Origin: Akkermansiaceae bacterium UBA1506
Lineage (GTDB): Bacteria; Verrucomicrobiota; Verrucomicrobiia; Verrucomicrobiales; DEV007
DNA: 14,030 nt
Direction of reading: 5' to 3'
Assembly: GCA_002323995.1 (NCBI GenBank)
Contig: DCQY01000003.1
Coordinates: forward strand, 1-14,030
Below, piece by piece: positions 1-7,763 of this stretch (position 1 is its first letter; every line of letters starts with the position of its first letter). Below the pieces are notes generated by a model. The model did not search any database and had not been told where the DNA came from. It worked only from the letters and a program-made list of their open reading frames with translations. Made by a program: the position numbers and the translations under genes.

Positions 1-1548
1 TGCGTTCAGGAGAGCATTCTTAGTAACGTCTGACCCAATCGTGACATCACTCGGGTCGAGTAATAGCGTTCCGGCATTTCCACTGGCCGAGAGTGTGGAC
101 ACGAGTCCATCAAATTTGAGATTCCGCAGTCCGGATACCTCCACAAAGCCCCCGTTGCCGACTCCGTAGGCTTCGGCACGAATCTCCCCGTTAAACGTAG
201 TATCACCATCTGACCAAATAACCACGGAGCCCGCATTGCCAATTTCGCCATCAGCGATAACAAGTGAACCTTGGGAAACTTCGGTCAAACCGGAGTTAGA
301 AAGTCCGGCGTCATTCCCCTGAAAGCCGCCTCCTATACGAACGTCCCCGCCATCCAACCTGCCGGAGGCGTTGATCGCTGAAGTCGAACCGATAGAAACG
401 CCGGCACCAGTGACATCGACAGCCCCACCGTTTCCAACGGACCCAGATGCATTAACAGTTCCGGAAATCGTGGAAGCTGATGCTGCGATAAGAGACGCAG
501 TTCCACCGACTGAGCCACTCACATCGACAGTGGCCTCACCACCAACAACAACGTTGTTGGCAACTACACTAACATCACCACCCACTTGTTCATTAATGCC
601 AGCAGCATCGAGAGCACCTGCCTCAAGAAGCACGGAACCTGCTTCGACATCTATTTGTCCGCCGCTTCCGTTCTGATTGCGCGCGCTGATCGTCCCCGTG
701 TTCAAAATGGTCCCCTGGCCACCGGCGCTCAACATGACGCGACCATCGCGAACGCTGGCTCCTGTCGCACGAACGATCCCCGTGTTTTGGATAGCGAGGC
801 CGTAGGCATTCCCAGTCGCTTCAAATTCCACTGCCGCCGCATCGATTGAGCCGGAGTTATCGACGCCCACCGCACCACCAGGAGCGGCACCCTGAACCGA
901 AATACTTGCCCCTGAGATACCTTGCTCCACCAGTATATCGCCACCAACCCCGAAAGCCACGGTGCCATCTGGAGCGCTTACTGATCCAGCGTTCTGAAGG
1001 AAGTTACCCAGAAACACCACGTCTCCGCTGGAACTGCTAACCGCACCGTAGTTTTCTATACCATTTCCCGCACTGCCCTGAAAACGATTGGATCCGCCGT
1101 TAAGGAAATCACCGTCATCGACGTTTAGGGTCGACATGGTCAACATCCCTGCGACGTCGACAACCCCATTTGGCCCCACGACGATCCCGTTGGGGTTGAC
1201 CACAAGAATAGAACCGTTGGCATTCAGGGTCCCGTATATGGCCGATGGATCACCGCTCACAACTCGGTTCAATGCCACCGAGTCTGCCCCGGGCTGATTA
1301 AAGGTCGTCACCTCTCCCGGCGCGATTGAGAATCCCTGCCAGTTGATCACTGCCGCCTGACTACTTTGGTTGATATTGAGGTTGGCTGTCCCAAGCCCTT
1401 GGAAGTTAGCACCGCCGGCTACCACATTCGGACCGACAGGATTAGCCTTGAGGGGCACGGGAAAAGTGGAGAGCCCGGGCAAAAGGGCCGCCAATATCAG
1501 CGCCTTGGTTTTAAGGCTTCTGCGAAGAGTAGGTGCAAGTGGCTTCAT
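1..1548 (-). CDS. Secreted filamentous-haemagglutinin-like (two-partner secretion type) exoprotein, N-terminal part only
   Basis: The frame is open from ATG at 1548-1546 to the window edge without a stop, giving 516 codons of a longer protein. Residues 1-35 look like a signal peptide: a basic stretch (RRSLKTK), a hydrophobic core (ALILAALLPG), and a likely cut after LKA before NPVGP. Residues 36-160 match the haemagglutination-activity (TPS) domain, with NINQSSQAAVINWQGF at 59-73 and VNPNGI at 117-122, the NPNG motif of this family. The rest is Gly/Ser/Asn/Val-rich with irregular repeats such as NASG, NGG and VDVSG, as expected of a right-handed beta-helix. The last visible segment contains LDPSDVTIGSD, common in these proteins. 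Likely role (family knowledge): export to the cell surface, for adhesion or competition. No TpsB-type transporter gene is visible. The frame stays open upstream to 1695, but no other ATG occurs in it, and the signal peptide supports 1548. No Shine-Dalgarno sequence is seen. Confidence 0.87.
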   Translation of the reverse strand, partial: MKPLAPTLRRSLKTKALILAALLPGLSTFPVPLKANPVGPNVVAGGANFQGLGTANLNINQSSQAAVINWQGFSIAPGEVTTFNQPGADSVALNRVVSGDPSAIYGTLNANGSILVVNPNGIVVGPNGVVDVAGMLTMSTLNVDDGDFLNGGSNRFQGSAGNGIENYGAVSSSSGDVVFLGNFLQNAGSVSAPDGTVAFGVGGDILVEQGISGASISVQGAAPGGAVGVDNSGSIDAAAVEFEATGNAYGLAIQNTGIVRATGASVRDGRVMLSAGGQGTILNTGTISARNQNGSGGQIDVEAGSVLLEAGALDAAGINEQVGGDVSVVANNVVVGGEATVDVSGSVGGTASLIAASASTISGTVNASGSVGNGGAVDVTGAGVSIGSTSAINASGRLDGGDVRIGGGFQGNDAGLSNSGLTEVSQGSLVIADGEIGNAGSVVIWSDGDTTFNGEIRAEAYGVGNGGFVEVSGLRNLKFDGLVSTLSASGNAGTLLLDPSDVTIGSDVTKNALLNA

Positions 1549-1880
1549 TATAAATTCGGGGGGGTAGACAACGCTAATGGTAAGGTTCTCACCAGAGGAG
1601 ATCTTCCGCAAGAGTTTAACCCATAATGGAATGACAGCATACAGCGAGGTTGTAAATCCAAAACTCAGGATTTTTAACTCATTTCCAACCTTTTTTTAAC
1701 TCAAGAGAGAGACGGGACATCGATTCAAACAGTTTCCCGCCGATTCGATGTGCTAATTAATTCTAGCGACCGGCTTAAAATCTTATAATTGTGGTAATTT
1801 TCAATCCATTGAGGCGATTCCCCGACTTGGCTGCCTCCTTAACATTTCCGAATTATTTTTCGCTCCCGATCCCGAAACTG
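1549..1880. other. Spacer between exoprotein gene and ubiE; no gene seen
   Basis: This 332-bp A/T-rich stretch lies between the exoprotein start and the ubiE stop, both on the minus strand. It should hold the exoprotein promoter and the end of the ubiE transcript, but I see no convincing sigma-70 promoter or T-tailed terminator on the minus strand. A weak inverted pair (GAGGC at 1811-1815, GCCTC at 1833-1837) lacks a T-run. Direct repeats at 1671-1703 are listed separately. Confidence 0.6.
1671..1703. repeat. Two 11-bp direct repeats spaced 22 bp, upstream of the exoprotein gene
   Basis: TTTTTAACTCA occurs at 1671-1681 and again at 1693-1703, with start points 22 bp apart, about two helical turns. 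A shorter AACTCA is at 1662-1667. They sit 123-155 bp upstream of the exoprotein start codon. A paired regulator site is possible, but A/T-rich sequence makes chance likely. Confidence 0.35.
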
Positions 1881-2579
1881 CTATTTACTTTTGCTCCCGG
1901 CGTAAACACTGCTGATACCTCCAAACTGAGGATACCAGTCCGCGGAATCAAATCCATTATTAACGATCAAATCCTGCATGGCTTGTCCTGAGGGAAAACG
2001 TTCAATCGAGTCGCCAAGATAGGCGTAGGCCTCTCGATTGCCTGTCAGCCACCCCGCGAAAACAGGCAGAATACGATGAAGGTAAAATCGATAAGGCCGA
2101 TTTAGAATTGGGTTAGTGGGCAGCGAAAAATCAAGGACAACCAACAAGCCCCCGGGTTTCAAAACCCTCGAGAACTCGGTAATTGCCGCGGCCCAGTTTG
2201 ATATGTTCCTCAGTCCGTAGCCAATGGTGAGAGCATCGACCGAATGATCAGGCAAGGGAAGTGCGAGACCATCAGCGACGATTAGATCTTTCAAGCCCCT
2301 CTTTCGAGCTTCAGCCAACATTGGGGCGCAGAAATCAGCGCCAATGACCCGAGCTCCAGGTGAGCCCCTTTGAACTTCGGCTGCCAGATCTCCACTCCCT
2401 GTCGCAACGTCCAGCACCACGCCGGGACGTGTCTCCGCCACGAGTCGCGATACTTTTTTACGCCAGATTATATCAATCCCAAAGCTGAGCACATGATTTG
2501 CCAGAACATATCGCTTCGCGATCGAAGAGAAGGCTCGGTGGACAAACAAAGGATTCTGGTCTTGTGACTCGGAGGCCAT
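1881..2579 (-). CDS. ubiE: UbiE/MenG family quinone C-methyltransferase
   Basis: A class I SAM-dependent methyltransferase of 232 aa, the usual family length. It catalyses the C-methylation step that makes menaquinone from demethylmenaquinone, and in ubiquinone makers also the benzoquinol methylation. Visible marks: N-terminal VHRAFSSIAKRY at 13-24, typical of UbiE; SAM motif I VLDVATGSGD at 55-64; IGYGLRNIS at 119-127, matching the family's FGLRN signature; and KPGGLLVVLDFS at 141-152. I chose ATG at 2579. The frame continues to a GTG at 2621, but that start lies inside the 3' end of the tRNA, and the extra 14 residues are unlike the family. GAGGG lies about 11 bases before 2579 and may be a ribosome-binding site. 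The tRNA-Leu gene ends 35 bp upstream on the same strand, so both may share a transcript. If the organism makes only menaquinone, as most Verrucomicrobiota do, menG is the better name. Confidence 0.95.
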   Translation of the reverse strand: MASESQDQNPLFVHRAFSSIAKRYVLANHVLSFGIDIIWRKKVSRLVAETRPGVVLDVATGSGDLAAEVQRGSPGARVIGADFCAPMLAEARKRGLKDLIVADGLALPLPDHSVDALTIGYGLRNISNWAAAITEFSRVLKPGGLLVVLDFSLPTNPILNRPYRFYLHRILPVFAGWLTGNREAYAYLGDSIERFPSGQAMQDLIVNNGFDSADWYPQFGGISSVYAGSKSK

Positions 2580-2614
2580 CTGATGCCGCGCCCTCGTGCG
2601 CGGAAAATGAGAAG

Positions 2615-2698
2615 TGCTCACGAGAGGAATCGAACCTCCACGGGTTTAACCCCACTAGAACCTGAATCTAGCGCGTCTACCAATTCCGCCACGTGAGC
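2615..2698 (-). tRNA. tRNA-Leu (anticodon CAG)
   Basis: The minus strand folds into a class II tRNA of 84 nt. The acceptor stem GCTCACG/CGTGAGC pairs perfectly, with discriminator A at 2615. The D-arm region reads TGGCGGAATTGGTAGACGC, the anticodon stem CTAGA/TCTAG holds loop TTCAGGT (anticodon CAG, reads CUG), and a long variable arm follows. The T loop is GTTCGATTC. The 3' CCA is not encoded, since the next bases are CTTC, so it must be added after transcription. It lies immediately upstream of ubiE on the same strand. Confidence 0.97.
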
Positions 2699-2841
2699 AG
2701 CTAAAAATTTGGGCGCTAAGAAACACCTAAAATTTTCGATGACAAACGCTTTTATTTGCCGTTCCAAAGTTTAACTGAGAGAATTCACGAATCAAGACAT
2801 CGTCAGCGACAGAATCAAAACTTTCTACCATCCGTTTCTGG

Positions 2842-3519
2842 TTGGACGCCGAATTTCGGTCGGCGCAAGAGCAAATGTCACTGGATCAGGCCACCTTCGA
2901 AATGGCTCGAAAATCGCGAATCGCTACAGTTCGATTTTATCATTGGAACCACCCCGCAACAACCGTCGGATACTTTCACCAGTTCTCTAGCACTGAAGTA
3001 TTTGAGCCTTTTCCCATTCGCCGTTTCACGGGAGGAGGCTTAGTGGAGCACGGCGAAGATGCCACGTTTGCTCTCGTCATCCCACCCGACAGCGCCATCT
3101 CTCGGCAGCCTGGGGAGGAACGATATCGGTGGGTGCACACGGCTCTCACCAACGCACTGCTCGAGGCAGGCGTCGCGGTCAAACTTGAGTCTTCCCCCAT
3201 GCCTCCATCAAATGGGCCCTGCTTCCATACGCCGGTCACATGGGATCTCCTCAACTCAGAAACAGGTGAAAAACTTGGTGGGGGCGCTCAGCGACGCTCC
3301 TACGGGCTGGTCATGCATCAGGGAAGCGTTCGCCTACCTGCCACTATGCGCCAACCTGACTCTCCGTGGATTCAAGACTTCCTTCGTTCTCTCGCGGATA
3401 CCATTGAGCCTCTTCATCAAGAAGAAATTCAGCAGTTGATCGAAGATGCACAACACTGGAGGTCCCAGCGCTTCGCCACCAGAGAATGGAATCGGTGGCC
3501 CAGTCTCGAAGAAGTCTGA
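2842..3519 (+). CDS. LplA/LipM-family lipoyl-pathway acyltransferase (octanoyltransferase or lipoate-protein ligase)
   Basis: A member of the biotin/lipoate A/B protein ligase fold, which attaches octanoate or lipoate to lysines of carrier domains in 2-oxoacid dehydrogenases and GcvH. Visible in 225 residues from TTG at 2842: QMSLDQATFEMA at 11-22 (family NMALDEALL); VRFYHWNHPATTVGYFHQ at 30-47; RRFTGGGLVEHGED at 60-73, the acyl-binding loop; and GEKLGGGAQRR at 142-152, whose Lys144 aligns with the conserved lysine. Cys127 in GPCFHTPVTWDL sits where LipM/LipL octanoyltransferases carry their catalytic cysteine, so a LipM-like transferase is more likely than an ATP-using ligase. No ATG exists upstream of Met12. 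The frame is open back to 2779, and the upstream residues IRFW resemble the family N-terminus (WRF), so the protein may start earlier at a rare codon. The xanthine-dehydrogenase-like genes follow in the same direction. Confidence 0.87.
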   Translation: MDAEFRSAQEQMSLDQATFEMARKSRIATVRFYHWNHPATTVGYFHQFSSTEVFEPFPIRRFTGGGLVEHGEDATFALVIPPDSAISRQPGEERYRWVHTALTNALLEAGVAVKLESSPMPPSNGPCFHTPVTWDLLNSETGEKLGGGAQRRSYGLVMHQGSVRLPATMRQPDSPWIQDFLRSLADTIEPLHQEEIQQLIEDAQHWRSQRFATREWNRWPSLEEV

Positions 3520-3639
3520 GTCACGTCAATTTTGTTGTGTGACATCCCGCATTTTGTGGTAATAGGAAATTTCGGTGAAGTTCGGGGTCGGTCGTTTTCG
3601 AACTCCCTTGTTCAACTCCACCGCTCACTGGATCAATTC

Positions 3640-5226
3640 ATGCAGAGCAGGTTTACGTTCGAACTAGATGGAGAAGACTGCCGAGTGGAGAGGGAAAATA
3701 CCCATCGCACGCTCGCCGGGTTTCTCTCGGAGTTGGACCCATGCTTCGCTCATTTCGCTAATGATGCCTCATGGCGTGGGGGCCACTTAGTGGTTCTGGG
3801 AGATCTCAAAGGAGATCGTCACCGGTTTCGGGCCGTCGATGCTCAATTACTCATGCTACCGATGCTTTCGGGGCGGCAAGTTTGGACTCCAGAGGGGATC
3901 CGAAACGCAGAACCTGATCACCCTGTGAACCTCGCGCTGCACAATGGTCACCTTGAGTGTGGTCGAGCTCGGGGAGACGCTGTAGTTGCTCTCATGTTTG
4001 AAGGTTACTACAGGCCCGATCTGCGGCGTCACGTTCAGTCAAATGATCAATTTGATGCCATCATTACCCGCAGTGCGAACATTCCAGCGATACGAGAGGT
4101 TGCAGCGCAGGTATTTGCCTCCGCCGCACAACTCCGCAATGAATATGGCAACAAAGTTACGGAGTCAGACGAAGAGAGCACTGAGCGACTAGAAAACAAA
4201 GACATCTTCGAAGACCGGTTCACCAAAAGCTTATTTGATCTTAAGTCACGGGCTTTCCTCTCCTACGTCGACGACTCCAAGCGTCGATTCCATCAACCTA
4301 GCAACTTAGTCGAACTACTTAAGTTGAAGCGGGAATATCCAGATGCCCAATTCATCGCAGGTGGAACAGAACTCGCCCAACAAAGCGGAAAGGTAGGATG
4401 GAGCAACCTGATCTCGCTCGAAGATGTGAAAGAGCTAACCGGTATTACCATCGCAAAAGACTTTTGGGATATTGGTGCTGCGGTGCCTCTCACCGAAATT
4501 GCTGAAGAGCTAGGAAGTGAGTGTGAGGCATTTAATAAAGTCATTTGCCGCTTTGGTTCGAGGGCGATTCGCAACCGGGCAAGCCTCGGTGGCTACCTCG
4601 CCACGGCGTGGGAATCTGGCCAATTAACCCCCCTACTCATGGCTCTGCAGGCCCGAGTCATCCTCCTATCGGAGGAGGGCGAACGCGACGCTCCAATTTC
4701 CAACTTTTACAAAGATGGAGGGGGCACTATCCTGAATCCTAACGAAGTTATCAGGAGTATCATCATCCCTCGATACAACGAGTCCTCGCTATCTGAACGC
4801 GGGGTAACCGCTCGCCTCTGTAACACCTACACAGCAGCGCCAAGGCGAACACTCTGCGAACCCTACGCGACCGGCGGCTTTGCCGTAGAGCTTTGTGGAA
4901 GGAAAGTCTCCAAGGCCTGGATCGCTTACTCCGGAATCAACCAACACCCCGTTAGAGCTCGCGAAGCTGAAAGATTTCTTGCCGGTAAGCGATGGGGTGA
5001 AAAAACAGTTTTCGAGATGCTCCCCATCCTTGTCGACACCGTAAAAGTGACCGATCACAGAAATGAAATCGCTGGATCTGACTACCGCAAGCAACTGGTC
5101 GTAACGCTGTTCCAGAAATTTCTTTTTCACCATCCCACTCCGGAGAGTATTCGGCCGGAGAGTCTCACCGCTGCCGTTGATTTCGCTAAACTCAACCAGC
5201 CCTTTTTTGACGAGATAGCCGATTAG
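3640..5226 (+). CDS. XdhA-like protein (xanthine dehydrogenase small subunit homologue) lacking both [2Fe-2S] sites
   Basis: The order is that of XdhA: ferredoxin-like domain (1-80), second Fe-S helical domain (about 85-160), acidic linker (170-195), FAD-binding domain (about 215-390) and CO-dehydrogenase flavoprotein C-terminal domain (about 405-500). The canonical small subunit supplies eight cysteines for two clusters; residues 1-160 here have three. The GxCGxC block reads WRGGHLVVLGD (45-55), the next cysteine is Gln69 in RAVDAQLLMLPML, CGFC reads CGRA (107-110) and CRC reads TRS (143-145). FAD loop 1 is intact (AGGTEL, 240-245). Loop 2 keeps GSRAIRN and SLGG, but the usual SPIGD region is AWESGQ. 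I chose ATG 3640 (528 aa) because it matches the family start; the frame is open to 3520, with TTG at 3532. The large-subunit homologue starts 25 bp downstream. Electron transfer as in xanthine dehydrogenase looks impossible. The long undisturbed frame argues for a maintained, changed role. Confidence 0.85.
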   Translation: MQSRFTFELDGEDCRVERENTHRTLAGFLSELDPCFAHFANDASWRGGHLVVLGDLKGDRHRFRAVDAQLLMLPMLSGRQVWTPEGIRNAEPDHPVNLALHNGHLECGRARGDAVVALMFEGYYRPDLRRHVQSNDQFDAIITRSANIPAIREVAAQVFASAAQLRNEYGNKVTESDEESTERLENKDIFEDRFTKSLFDLKSRAFLSYVDDSKRRFHQPSNLVELLKLKREYPDAQFIAGGTELAQQSGKVGWSNLISLEDVKELTGITIAKDFWDIGAAVPLTEIAEELGSECEAFNKVICRFGSRAIRNRASLGGYLATAWESGQLTPLLMALQARVILLSEEGERDAPISNFYKDGGGTILNPNEVIRSIIIPRYNESSLSERGVTARLCNTYTAAPRRTLCEPYATGGFAVELCGRKVSKAWIAYSGINQHPVRAREAERFLAGKRWGEKTVFEMLPILVDTVKVTDHRNEIAGSDYRKQLVVTLFQKFLFHHPTPESIRPESLTAAVDFAKLNQPFFDEIAD

Positions 5227-5251
5227 GTCCTCACGCCCCAATCTCCTGACA

Positions 5252-7654
5252 ATGAGCGGATCCGACGACAAAACTATACAATTTCGGCCACCGGATAACA
5301 AAATTCCCGGTGTTTCCGAAACGTTTGGAGAAAGACTTCGAAGGCGGCGCCAAGAATTAAACGATGCCGAAACCCCTCCTGCCCTAACTTGGCAGTCAAA
5401 GGCTCGCAATCTATCGGCTATTGTCGTTGAAAGCCCCCACGCCTCCGCCTCCATCGCTCGAAAAAGCGCAGAAGCGGCCAGAGCACTCGAAGGGGTCGCT
5501 TGCGTTCTCTTCGCTTCTGATCTTCCCCCGTTCCAAAACGCACTGGGAGCGGAATACTCAAGCGAACCACTTCTTGCCGAAGATGAAGTTCATTTCCGCG
5601 GGCAACCGGCCGCTATCATTGTGGCCACCGACCTCGCTACCTGTCAGAGGGCAGCCTCATTGATTGAAATCGATTATCACGTCACTCCCGGAATACTCAC
5701 GCTCGATCATGCTATCACGATGAGCAGCTATCATGGGGAGCCAAAAACCTGCGAGCGCGGCGACGCGACCAGAGCAATCAATCAATCAGCAAGAAAGCTG
5801 CGTGGCTCTCTCTCAATCGCTCCGCAACAGACTTGTCTCGAGGGAGGCACTAAAATTACCGTAAGACCATGGCAAGACGGAAAAGGTCTGAACATTCATG
5901 CCAGCTGCCTTTTACCAACAGCAGTCCGCTCAGCCGTCGCTAAAACCACTGATGTGCCCGAGTCTAACATTCATATCGAACCGGTCGACCTCCCTGGCCC
6001 AATTGGTTCTCTTGAAACCGAACCTGTCAGACTCGCTTCTCTTGCCGCTCACGCCGTAAAACGCTGCGGTAGTTCAGTAACCCTTCATGTCACCTCCCCA
6101 CACTCACCCCTCGCCGGAGGAACCCGACATCGCACTAAGGCGCAATATGAAGTTGGCTTTGAAGAAGACGGGACGATCAACGGCGTCAAGGTGGACCTCA
6201 TTCTCGAAGGTGGTTGGTATGCGGCAGACTCGGAGAATGCGATCGACCGGGCCCTGCTGCATGCCGATTCCGTCTATGATTTCCCGAACCTCTCAATCGT
6301 CGCGAGGCTATGCCAAACAAATCATATTGTTTCCTCATCCCTTCCAGCAGAGGGAGCGGCACAGGGAGCATGGGCTGCCGAAGAAGTGATACAGCGCGTC
6401 GCTGAGGCTACAAACCTCTCCAGTCGCAAGATTCGGGAAAAGAACTTTTACGCAGAAGAAGGAGAATTAAAAACCACTCCCTACGGCCAACCTATCGATA
6501 CGAAAGCCATTTCAAGGGTATGGAACAAAGCCTTGGACCGGAGCAAATTCAGAGAACGCGCCGAAGCAGTCACGGAGTGGAACAGGAAAAATGCTTGTTA
6601 CAAGCGCGGCATCGCTGCAATACCGATAAAATTTGGAATTGGTGACCCAAGATCAGATCGCAATGCAGCCGCTGCCGTCGTCCAAATTCTAGCTGATGGT
6701 TCGGTCATTGTCAGGGTTGGATTAGTCAATACTAATGATGGCCTCGACGCACAGATAAGAGAAGAGGTCGCCTGCTTGCTCGGAGTTGAAGAGGAAGCGA
6801 TACGAGTCATTCTCAATGACTTTGACGCCCTGCCTCGTGCCACGTCCATTATTGGGACAGATGCTTCCGGGCTTATTCTGCGCGCGCTAGAAGATGCCTG
6901 TGGCAGGCTAACAAAGAGGCTCAGAGAGGTCGCTTTCCAGTTGTTCGCTGCACGCGGCCAGACCGAGATTGAAATGGAGGCGATCCGCTTTTCTCGCGGC
7001 GCGGTCGGAACGGATTCTACAGGGAACGCCCCGCTACACTTCAAGGAAGTCATCGAAGGAGCGCTGCGCAAACGCGTCAGCTTGATTGAGAATGGATACC
7101 ATCGCACCCCGAATCTTTGGTGGGATCCCGAACTAGGGGCCGGGTGGCCATTTAGCTCATTCACCTACGCCGCCGCTGTTGCTGAAATCGAACTGGATGC
7201 ATTCACCGGGGAGATACAGATTCTCCGTATCGACATTGCCCACGAAGGCTCGCCTTCATCCAAGCAGGAAGACCGCGATTTTGCCCAATTGATGCGAGCG
7301 TTCACGCTTGGAGCCGGTTGGATGTTATCTGAAGACACGCCCGACCCTGAGAACGAACACGGGGATCACTGTCCCATCGAGGAGAGAATCCCTGGATTCG
7401 CTGATGCCCCATTCCAGATCGTGACAGATCGCCTGCGTCCACTGGGCTCACCTTCTACAATGCCGGGAGATCCATGCGCCGAGGCACCGGTGCTTCTCGC
7501 AGTTTCCCTGCGCGAGGCGCTTTTGGAGGCTCTTCGTTCATTTGGTTTCAATACCGATCTCAATATTGATCTACCTCTCCCAGCCACCCCCCCCAAAGTC
7601 TTGACCCTCTTAAAAGAGATCAGCAGGAACCAAAGTAAAAAGCAGGCAAAGTAG
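5252..7654 (+). CDS. XdhB-like protein (xanthine dehydrogenase large subunit homologue) with degraded molybdopterin-binding loops
   Basis: 800 aa, slightly longer than usual XdhB (about 760-780). The aldehyde oxidase/xanthine dehydrogenase a/b hammerhead covers about 50-160 (ESPHASASI at 60-68, EVHFRGQPAAIIVA at 112-125), followed by MoCoBD regions to about 785. Family stretches such as YGQPIDTKAI, IPIKFGI and FTYAAAVAEIELDAFTGE (637-654) are clear. Cofactor motifs are altered. The GGGFGGKET loop reads PGPIGSLET (248-256), keeping only the aligned Glu255. The FRGFGGPQG loop, with the active-site Arg, reads LPAEGAAQG (364-372). EMGQGL reads NTNDGL (493-498). The terminal GEPPFLLG reads AEAPVLLA (743-750), keeping the aligned catalytic Glu (744). 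The N-terminal 45 residues are extra, with an RLRRRR stretch at 28-33. The gene starts 25 bp after its small-subunit partner. I infer a pseudoenzyme complex; a changed activity without standard Mo-cofactor binding cannot be excluded. Confidence 0.85.
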   Translation: MSGSDDKTIQFRPPDNKIPGVSETFGERLRRRRQELNDAETPPALTWQSKARNLSAIVVESPHASASIARKSAEAARALEGVACVLFASDLPPFQNALGAEYSSEPLLAEDEVHFRGQPAAIIVATDLATCQRAASLIEIDYHVTPGILTLDHAITMSSYHGEPKTCERGDATRAINQSARKLRGSLSIAPQQTCLEGGTKITVRPWQDGKGLNIHASCLLPTAVRSAVAKTTDVPESNIHIEPVDLPGPIGSLETEPVRLASLAAHAVKRCGSSVTLHVTSPHSPLAGGTRHRTKAQYEVGFEEDGTINGVKVDLILEGGWYAADSENAIDRALLHADSVYDFPNLSIVARLCQTNHIVSSSLPAEGAAQGAWAAEEVIQRVAEATNLSSRKIREKNFYAEEGELKTTPYGQPIDTKAISRVWNKALDRSKFRERAEAVTEWNRKNACYKRGIAAIPIKFGIGDPRSDRNAAAAVVQILADGSVIVRVGLVNTNDGLDAQIREEVACLLGVEEEAIRVILNDFDALPRATSIIGTDASGLILRALEDACGRLTKRLREVAFQLFAARGQTEIEMEAIRFSRGAVGTDSTGNAPLHFKEVIEGALRKRVSLIENGYHRTPNLWWDPELGAGWPFSSFTYAAAVAEIELDAFTGEIQILRIDIAHEGSPSSKQEDRDFAQLMRAFTLGAGWMLSEDTPDPENEHGDHCPIEERIPGFADAPFQIVTDRLRPLGSPSTMPGDPCAEAPVLLAVSLREALLEALRSFGFNTDLNIDLPLPATPPKVLTLLKEISRNQSKKQAK

Positions 7655-7763
7655 GCGGTGAGTAACGAAGCCCAATCAATGCTGCCACCTAACTGCTTCT
7701 GATTTCTTGGTCCCCAAAGACCCGATGCTTGGCAACAGCGAGAGTTGCGAAGCGTCTACGTCG

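Noticed and set aside
371..1297. Plus-strand frames of 60-100 codons opposite the exoprotein
   Set aside because: They are rich in T, P and A codons produced by the antisense of a Gly/Ser/Val-rich repeat protein and have no motif.
1784..1789. TATAAT on the plus strand downstream of ubiE
   Set aside because: No matching -35 element, and no plus-strand gene follows.
2580..2621. Longer ubiE start at GTG 2621
   Set aside because: It lies inside the tRNA-Leu 3' acceptor and adds residues not seen in UbiE; ATG 2579 fits the family start.
2707..2745. TTGTCA on the minus strand upstream of the tRNA as a promoter -35
   Set aside because: At 17 bp spacing the -10 would be TTCTTA, a poor match, so I do not call a promoter.
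3532..3639. Extra 36 codons before the XdhA-like protein from TTG 3532
   Set aside because: The added sequence has no counterpart in XdhA proteins, which begin at the position of ATG 3640. It is an open frame only because the preceding stop is at 3519.
4789..5454. 221-codon minus-strand frame across the junction of the XDH-like genes
   Set aside because: It is opposite two clear homologues, shows no family motif, and is explained as an antisense shadow.
3640..7654. A functional xanthine dehydrogenase
   Set aside because: Fe-S cysteines, molybdopterin loops and the substrate arginine are missing, so the standard activity cannot be supported despite clear homology.
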